Of a stretch of DNA of 64,000 bases, positions 54,201 through 63,200 are shown one piece after another. Below the pieces are notes generated by a model, which worked only from the letters and a program-made list of their open reading frames with translations, made no database searches and was not told the DNA's origin. Position 1 is the first letter of the stretch. Each line of letters begins with the position of its first letter. A program made the position numbers and the translations under genes. The stretch covers positions 15,298,321-15,362,320 of the forward strand of contig NC_092578.1 in NCBI RefSeq assembly GCF_037975245.1, in the 5' to 3' direction. The stretch comes from Apostichopus japonicus (lineage: Eukaryota; Echinodermata; Holothuroidea; Aspidochirotida; Stichopodidae).

Positions 54201-57200
54201 AACTGAATTTAATATTGCCTATCTATGAATTACTGTTATAAAAGTGAGATTTCTCAAGAATCTAGTTTGATGAATTAAAAATATCAGTCCTACAAGCTAC
54301 CAGACATCACAAAGTGTTAACTTTGTGAGATATTTTTGGGGGAAAAGTGTCAGTGTAGATTCTATTCTCACTCCTGTAGAAAACTATCCGCTCTGATAAT
54401 TATCCCTTTCTATTCTTTCGTAATCGACTAGAATAATAACGATGATGACAATTGCATCAATGAATCCTCACCTCAAAGAGAGATTTAATGTACTCGACTT
54501 CCTTCTGCAGGTCGGCCATTTTGTTTTTATAGGTGTGGTACTGTTGAGCATAGTCAGCAAATGATGCCATATCTGGATTCTTGGCCTTCATGTCCTGAAA
54601 AAGGGCAAATATGTTGTCATTTAGTACACTCTCATGATTATTAATGTGTGACAGGTTTATCCTAACCACGGGTGTACATTCATTCATTTTTTGATATTTA
54701 CGTTGGGAGTTCATATAATTCTATAAATACAACAATATGGATATTCATTGATAGCACACCATGGGCGGCACATTTGTGCTCATTAATGTTGAAACGGTAC
54801 ATCATTACAGGAGAAAACCCGCTGAATGTTAATGTTCAAAGTTAAATTTTTAATCTTGAAAGTTACGTCACGCCATGAGATTGCATTCATTCATGGTTAA
54901 ATGTCTTAAATTATTTTTTTCCCTGATAGTTCCACAGCAAAATATACTATTTCACCTAATTATCACAGCTTAGGCTTAATTATAAGGATATATCCTACAG
55001 AGAGTGCATTTCCGTGAACGAAAGAACACACATATATGAGAGTGTGGTGGCCAATTGGCTAAGGAGTCGGACTCGTGATCCAAGGATTGCTGGTTCGATT
55101 CTTGCCTAGTTCATTACGTTGTGTCCTTGGGCAAGATGCTTTATCTGAATTTCCTCTCTCAACCCAGGGGTTAAATGGGTACCTGTGAGGTAACTTGTCA
55201 TTGGGCGCAGTATATAACTGCTGCCGACTGGAGGGATTGTCTCTGGGACAGGTTATCATTGACCAGGGGTAATATAACGTCTGTAAAGTGCTTTGAGACC
55301 AAAGGCTGGTATACAGTGCTATATAAAAAGCAACTATTATTATATAATATATATCCTTCACAAACAAGAACAATTCACATGGATATTTCATAGCAAGAGT
55401 GTGGATAATTGGCTGACTGTTTTCCTACGTATATGCATTATTCATTGCATATATGAACTATTCATTGCATATATGAATAATTCATAGTGAGTCTTTCCTT
55501 GTACTCAATTCTACCATAGCTGCCTGTACTAGTACTCGTCCTCATTATACATTGCACTCGTGCTCTGGACATTTTGGAAATCTAGTATAGATGCAAGTAC
55601 TAGATTAAGTACTAATATGTCGGCTTACTCAAACTCATAACAAGGGGGAGTTCTATTGCACTTGAACACAGATAGTAACCACTCGATGCTAAGATCTAAC
55701 TTGAAATTCTTTTCAACAAATTTTCTCGTGTAGAAGTAATAGTGCCTGACGTTTCGATCCTAGCAGGATCTTCTATTTTAATAAAAAATATTTTATTTTA
55801 ATAAATATTCTTCAGAATGTTTAAGACTACCCGAACATCTAAGACTAGAATAATTCTTTCTCTTGAAGACACAGGAAATGACATCCACAAAATATTCCAA
55901 AAGAAATATCACGTTTTTTCATTAAGTATAACCTGGATAAATTTGTAGTCATAAATTATTGTGTCATATTTCAGCCAAAACTAATATTAAAACTGAAATC
56001 TAAAGTGTGTCTCTCTGCTCCTTGTTGCTAGGTGACAGTTCACACACGGTGCCCGTTGCACGGTAACAGCTTTGAGAAACTCTACAAGGTAAAACTTACA
56101 ACAAATGATCGGTTACAATTATGAACGGGGGTGTCTGGCACAAAATTAGAATCACAGGAAATGAGAAAATGTCAGAGGAAAATATTCTTCCTTCCTGAAA
56201 TCCTTAATAACATTATCTGTTTAATAACTTCCCTCATTACAAGGAAGGTCCACATGAAAACTTATTTTTGGCTTTTAATACAGAAACATAATCCTGATAG
56301 AGTTTCCTGATAAAAATGACCTAGTTTTTTTCAAGATATTGCTAGCTGAGGTTTCCACAAGTTTGTAACGTTAATAAAGTCGAAGCAAACAGGCGTGATA
56401 TGTCATACTTGTAATGCTGATAGTAAAATGTTTACATGTTTCATTATTTTTCACTTTACTGTATTGACCTCACATTGGATGGAGCTCCAAATTTACATAA
56501 GAGGTTGGAAAGGTTACCTACCAATGACTGCAGAGTAATTCATATTAAGATGCATCCGTATTTTTCAGCAGAAGTTGGATGTTTAATTTTTAAGGAAAAC
56601 ATCACATAATTTTGTCAGGATGCATCTATGACATCACAGTTATTTTTACTTCAAGCTTTCTTTGGGTACAAAATATGTCAACTTCGAATATTGCTATCTC
56701 AAAGACATTAAAATCGGAATTAGAATACAGATTTCGCCAGGATGCTAAGAATGTGTTACTCTTTCATCGTTCCAAAATAATTGGTCACTTGGACCATCCA
56801 CTAAATAAATGTACTTTAAGACATTCCTGCCCTTCCTGCAGATTCGCACATACTTACTAAAATATTGTAGATGATACAGATAAACTTTCATAAACATGTC
56901 CCTGTAAAATTATTAAACAAATGTCAGATTTTTCTACCATTTCTTGCTGTTTTTCATGAATAAGATATATGTTGCATTATTAATCCCTAACTAAGAGAAG
57001 AGAATGAGAATTAGTGAGGTCAGAATTGCGATTACTTACGGCCACGACACCCTTTATTTCCTTCGTGAACGCACCGGCAAACCTCAGCGCTTCCGATGCG
57101 GTGAAGTTCAGTAGGTCCTTGAAGGCCTCGTCAAGAGGAGGGACCAGGTCGGTCTGAATTGACTCGCAGTCGACCAGGAACAGAGCATTGTTTGTGGTGA

Positions 57201-60200
57201 ACATCCGATCGACGTTGCGTACTTTCTCCGTCCAATCTCTGATCTCTGCCAGTTTGGCCTGGAGTGAAGAAAGGACATCAATAGATGATGTGGGGATGAG
57301 GTAAGGAAACTTCGTAAAGATAACAAGTGTTCTTTTACATGAATTTTGTTAAGAAAATTAGGTCTGGTGACATCCTGACAGGGAGATGAGAAGAGAAGAG
57401 TGTCTAATTGGAATTTAAAGTGAAATCTTCTGCCCTTCATCCCCAACCGCCCATTATCTGAATCACTCAGAAATTACCAGCCTCTAATTTAGCAGCTCAA
57501 CAATGAACCAGAGGTGCTAAATAGCTTGAGGGAAATAAAAAATTTCCATTCAGTCCAACTACACAGCTTTGTTTATTAGAGATGTACCATAAGTAAGATG
57601 GGGGAGGGAGGGAGGGATGGGGGTGGGACAGATTTACCTGCGAGCACATGAAGATAGCCCAAATTTGAATGGATGAAACAGCCGCATAAGAACTAAATAG
57701 AAATTTGAATTATCTCAAACTAAGACTAAGAAAGACTAAAATATTAAGTGAAATGAGTTAAACCAAACTAGACAATTTGAACAACTTTCCTGTCCATCCA
57801 GTATGATCACTCCTTTCCTTTCCTTTTCCGATAATCAGCAAAAAAATTAAAAATTACTCTTATTGTTAATGTGACACCCAGCATGTCCTCGAGGTACAAC
57901 AGAGGAGGGGTAAAGGGGGCAGAAGGGTAGGTGGTACAATAGGAGGCGAACAGAAGGTGCGGTAAGTTAGCTGGAACAAATGATAGTATCTTAAACAGAA
58001 CCCTCTCAGATCAAAATGGCTAGTTGATACATCCACCCCTAGGATGAGCGTTCTACTTGTTTTTAAATATCAAACTCTGTATATCTACCTCAATACTGAA
58101 GGCTTGCGCTCTTCTCCAGGCTTTCGCAGAATCTTTATTCCACGACTTTACAAACTGGTGTATCTCTTTCAGCCAGGAGTGTTCCTCACAGAATGCATCC
58201 ACGTCGGCCAACGCAGAGTCCAGCAAAGATACTTGGGTAAGCCGAGAGGCCATGACTTTCTCGCTGGAATGGTGATGAGAGAGAAAGATCATTTTGATGA
58301 TACGTTATGAATTTCAAGTAGATTATTATTAATTTGAGACGGAATTATTTCTTTGTCAGCTGTACGAATGAATGAATGAATGAATGAATGAGTGAATGAG
58401 TGAATGAGTGAGTGAATGAATGAATGAATGAATGAATGAATGAATGAATGAATGAATGAATGAATGAATGAATGAATGAATGAATGAATGAATGAATGAA
58501 TGAGAAGGGAATTACCTGAAGAGTTAACTCTGTTTGTGATTAATGAAAACTTATTACAGCACCAAAATTCTAAATTAGCCATGAAGAATTTCATATGATG
58601 TTGTGTCCATTTTATTAAATACCTTTGAAACAATAATTCCAATGAAAGATGCGTCATTAACAAGGCAGAGAATATGAAAATAAATTCCACTTAATAATTT
58701 TTAATGAACTCTTTATTATTCTATACACTAATTAAGACAAATCATGATGAGTTCCACCTGACTTTCTGGGAGTTTTTTATTCCCCTCATTTTTAAACATT
58801 TTTAAAACATTTTTCCACCCTACTTGCTGTGACTTTTTATTTCTTCACATTTAAACTTGGATATCATTCAAACTAAAAAAAATGTAGTATACTAATTTAT
58901 TCCGGTAATGTATCCTCTCCAAGGGTCAAAAATGCGACCGACAAAATATCCCCACTTTTACAAAGAAATCTAACTTTACCTTTTTAGTACAAAATGAAAT
59001 ACTGCAAGGTGAACCATTGGAGAGACAAAAACATAATCAATATATTGCAAATTTTTATTTGTATCTTAAAAGTTAAAAAAATGGTTATATTTGCAAAATA
59101 ATTTTGGGAAAAAGTCATCCGACTCAATTACTCACTCCTCGGACAACCTCTTCAATAAATTCCCGTGAGAGATGGGGTTGTATTGGCCGACCATACGTTC
59201 ACCTACAATGGCCAGATCTGACCTACTGACACCGGGCACGCAGTATGATGGCGTAGCAATGCCGAGATTATCCCTGGATTTCCTTGGTCGAGCTGACAAG
59301 AAGAAGCAATATGGACAACTATTGTAATAGATTTTCTTTGATACATTTTGGGGGAAAAAAACCCTATAATCAATTGTGTATCTACAGATGGTCTGCCAAG
59401 GGGGAGGGGGGGAGGTGTTATTCGATAAATATTAATTTGCTTTGTATTTGGAGCTGATTATTCATACACCTAATCATTTGACTGTTATTTCTTCGGTCAT
59501 TACACTACCGTTTTCAATCTACAAGCATTTATTTCAAGCAACTGACAGCAACGATTTTCAAACCGTTTTTGTCTGTTTTAGACATGAACTAAAATTTCTC
59601 TTTGGACAAGAAAATCTGGTATTTGATAATTATGGTAAAAGAGCACTTGATAATTACCTTCCATTACACATTAATCATTGATCAGCTATTACCTATATCC
59701 TGCAGTTTGGAAAACAGATACAAGAATCCCCAGATTATTGGAAAAAGAAAACTACGGCAACAAGAAAACATTCCTCAGTGTCAGCCTTTTCTTTGATATA
59801 TATGGGGGGTTTTAAACGGATATTTAACTCAATATCTGATATTTTTAAAACTGACCATTTTCTCGCAATTCCGGTTCCTCAAGCTGAATAGATAACTTGG
59901 AAGGATCTGGAGTGGTGCCAGGATCATATCCTTCCCTACTTAAGGAATAAACCAAACAAAAATAAAGCAATTAAAAAATATTAATATACAAAGGACTTTT
60001 CATGACTCAAGATATGAGTAAATTCAAGTTTGTTTCAATAAATTACTTAAGTATTTCACAAAGAGAAAGACTTAAATACATTAGTGTCAGAAATTACAAC
60101 AACAGATGAATATTAATTCATCGAAGGTTAAATGGAGTTGACAATAACAACAAAATTTAATTGATTGAGAAGCCTTCTGAGAAAGTTTAAGATAAAAACT

Positions 60201-63200
60201 TATAGATTAGATGTCCTCTGGAGAGAGCAATAAATACAAGGAAAACAGATGAAGGAAAACAGAAAAAATGTAGTGGAAGAGAACACTGAGTAAAAGAGAG
60301 ACCCCCCTCCCCATCCCCAAGCCCACCCCATCACTCAATCCTATCATGGACTCACCGCACTATACAAACCATACTACCATGAGCCAAAAAACTCATACCA
60401 AAACAAAAAAAACAGGTAACATAAAAGATGTGTTTTAGTTCAAGGTCAGATCAATAAAAGAAAAATATTGATATGAACACAAGATTCCGAGAGATGGACA
60501 AGACTGAGGCACAGAGGAATTGATGGAATACCTGGTAGTTATAAATGATTACCAATGAACTAAAATTTCAATCTCTTATAAGAAAAAAATTGACGTCTTT
60601 TTAATACCTTTCAATACTTTCTGGCTGTTGTATCAGCCCCGTTGTAAGTTCCTCCATAGGTTTAGCCATCTCCGTGATTAATGCTGGAATGTTGTCGAGA
60701 GTCTGCTTCAGATTAGCCCGGAATTTCTCCTTGTCAGGAAAAAGTGTTAACGAGTCTAGAATGGAACCGTATGAAAATAAAAATGAGGCATATCATTAAA
60801 GATAATCGAGATAAAAAAAAGTTGGTAAAATCGGGTAAACAAGTAGATTAAAAAGGTTTAATATAGAAAGCATAAATTAAAATAAAATATTTCTTAACAA
60901 CAAGCTTTGGAATTTCTAAAGAGAAATTACCATGAACTGTCAGTTAGGAAATGATGATTAATAAATCAAACAAGTTTATAAAAACTTGTTTCATTTTTTT
61001 TATGACATTTTCTTGTTAGTTTTCTACACAAAGGTGACGATCATAAAGGAAAATACAACAAAGTACAGGAAAGAAAATGTTCTATAATCATTAGGGTTAG
61101 AAACTAAAGCAGTTTCAAATAACATAAATCTTTCTGTACACAATATTAAGGCAATTTTGTATTATGACGTGACCTCCATGGTTCAGGATTATTGTTAATG
61201 CTAATCCATTTTTGCCATGGAGTCATGTGACCTTTGACACTGTAAAATTCTTTCGGCCTTGTATCCGGATGATGTTAAACCACGGTTTGTCTTTTTCACG
61301 GTTTTGGGATGAGTTTGCACCTGACGTTGAATACCAAAGTAAATGCTATATATTTTGGTGACTGAGTTTTATTGTTGCTTCTGAGAGTCGGTGTGCTAAA
61401 TGAAATATCACAGGCTCTTGGGAGTGATGTGCCTCTGATGTTTGACGAGCAATTTCACAAAACTAAACAGTGGTGCTAATATGCAACCTGCATTTATAGC
61501 AGATTATAATTTGTAATAATTTTTCATAAATTTGTAACATATTACATGGAATCCTTCCTTCAAAGTAACAATTTACAACATAAATTGCAAACCCTGCAAG
61601 CAAATTGCGAACCTTGCAAGCAAACCTGTACTCACTTTCTTTAGTGAAAATCAACTTAGCTGTGAAGAGAGCATCCCTATCGCATTCGGGCCCTGTTGCC
61701 ATGGAGTTTTCGATAAAAGAACAGATATTGACTCTGGTCAAGGCGAGAAGATGAGAAACCAAGATCTGGTCCACCAGAAGAACAAAGTTACCAAGGCAAC
61801 TGAAAATTTAGAGAAGAAATGTGAGATTATAATGGCAAAAATTAAATTGTCAAAAATCGATGAATGATTGGCAAGTGACCGATTTGAACAGAATATAAAG
61901 TCTGAGAACCGACGTTTTAGTGGATAAAGGTGGTGGCATTTGAAGATCACGAGTGTAGGCCTTAGCCTGCCTTAGCTAGGAGAGGATATAGTTTCTGAGC
62001 AATTGTTAGTCCTCTCATCTGAAGTTGTCCTTTCACATTGTAAAATTCATCCCAAAATGAGCTTAAAACCATACCTCAGAATACCATCCAACGTGAACTG
62101 TAAACCAAAAAGTCGTTCTTATCCCTCCCCTGTTAAACAGCTACTTAATATTCTAAACTAACCGCCCTCCAGACTATTAGTCGTTATTTTTTTTTTAGTT
62201 GTATTACGTCGTTGTTGATGTTTACCTTGCTTCTTCTTGTGCCATAGCCAGATTCTTCTCCCTGTGTTCCTTTTTCTGTCTTTGAACATACAAGGATTCC
62301 TTTGAACTGTCAGGAAGAAAGAAGCACAATGTAAAACCCAAAGTCATCTCCAAAATAGGCGTTCTCAAAGAAGAAAAAAACATTTTCCAATAACCAAGCA
62401 TTTGAGGTTTTAAGTTGCTTCTCACTGAAATTAAATGTTATGATAAAAAAATTAATAATCATAATAATTACCTGAGACAGATCTAGGATTTTACATTTTT
62501 CATTTTAGATATCAATTCAATAATCGCGACAAAAACTTAACATTTTATCAAAATGTGTCACCATATAGCAAAATTTTTTTGTTACAAAGATGTTTTCCTG
62601 TATTACTTTTTACCATTTTGTTAAGATATCTTCTTAATTTATATCCTAACAATACAATAATTTACTATAAAATTTTCTACCCGCACATGACGTGGATCGA
62701 GTAACTTACAATATTGCTTTATCCTGCTTCGTCTGGCTTTCACAGAACTTTAGCTTGTCGACGGAATCTTTACATGTTTTATCTAAGATCATCTTGCAGA
62801 AACTGTAGATGAAAAACAAAGAGAAATAATGACTTTTGGGCGAAGTCAAAATGGAATGTGACACTACCAGCTATTTTTAACAGTACTACTAACCTAAGGC
62901 AGTTATGAATCTCCTATACATTTTTAATAATGACTGATATTCGTAGCTGTATGATTATCAACATTATGTTAGTGTCAAGTGTTAGCTCAGTGGTTAACGC
63001 CGGTGCCTTCCAATCATAAGGTCCCCAGTTCGAGTCACTCCAAGCTTAATGTATATCGTCCAGTTACAGAGTTGTTGACAATTGACAATTCATAATCATG
63101 GACGTTAAATATGAATCTAAGAGACTGACATCGGTCAGCTTGCGGCTTTGATAAGACAATGAGGCTTCTTTGCGAGTTTCTGCTTGCAGGAGAATCTAAA

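Noticed and set aside
58289-58690. Minus-strand open frame of 133 codons with HSFI repeats
   Set aside because: It translates the (GAAT)n microsatellite.
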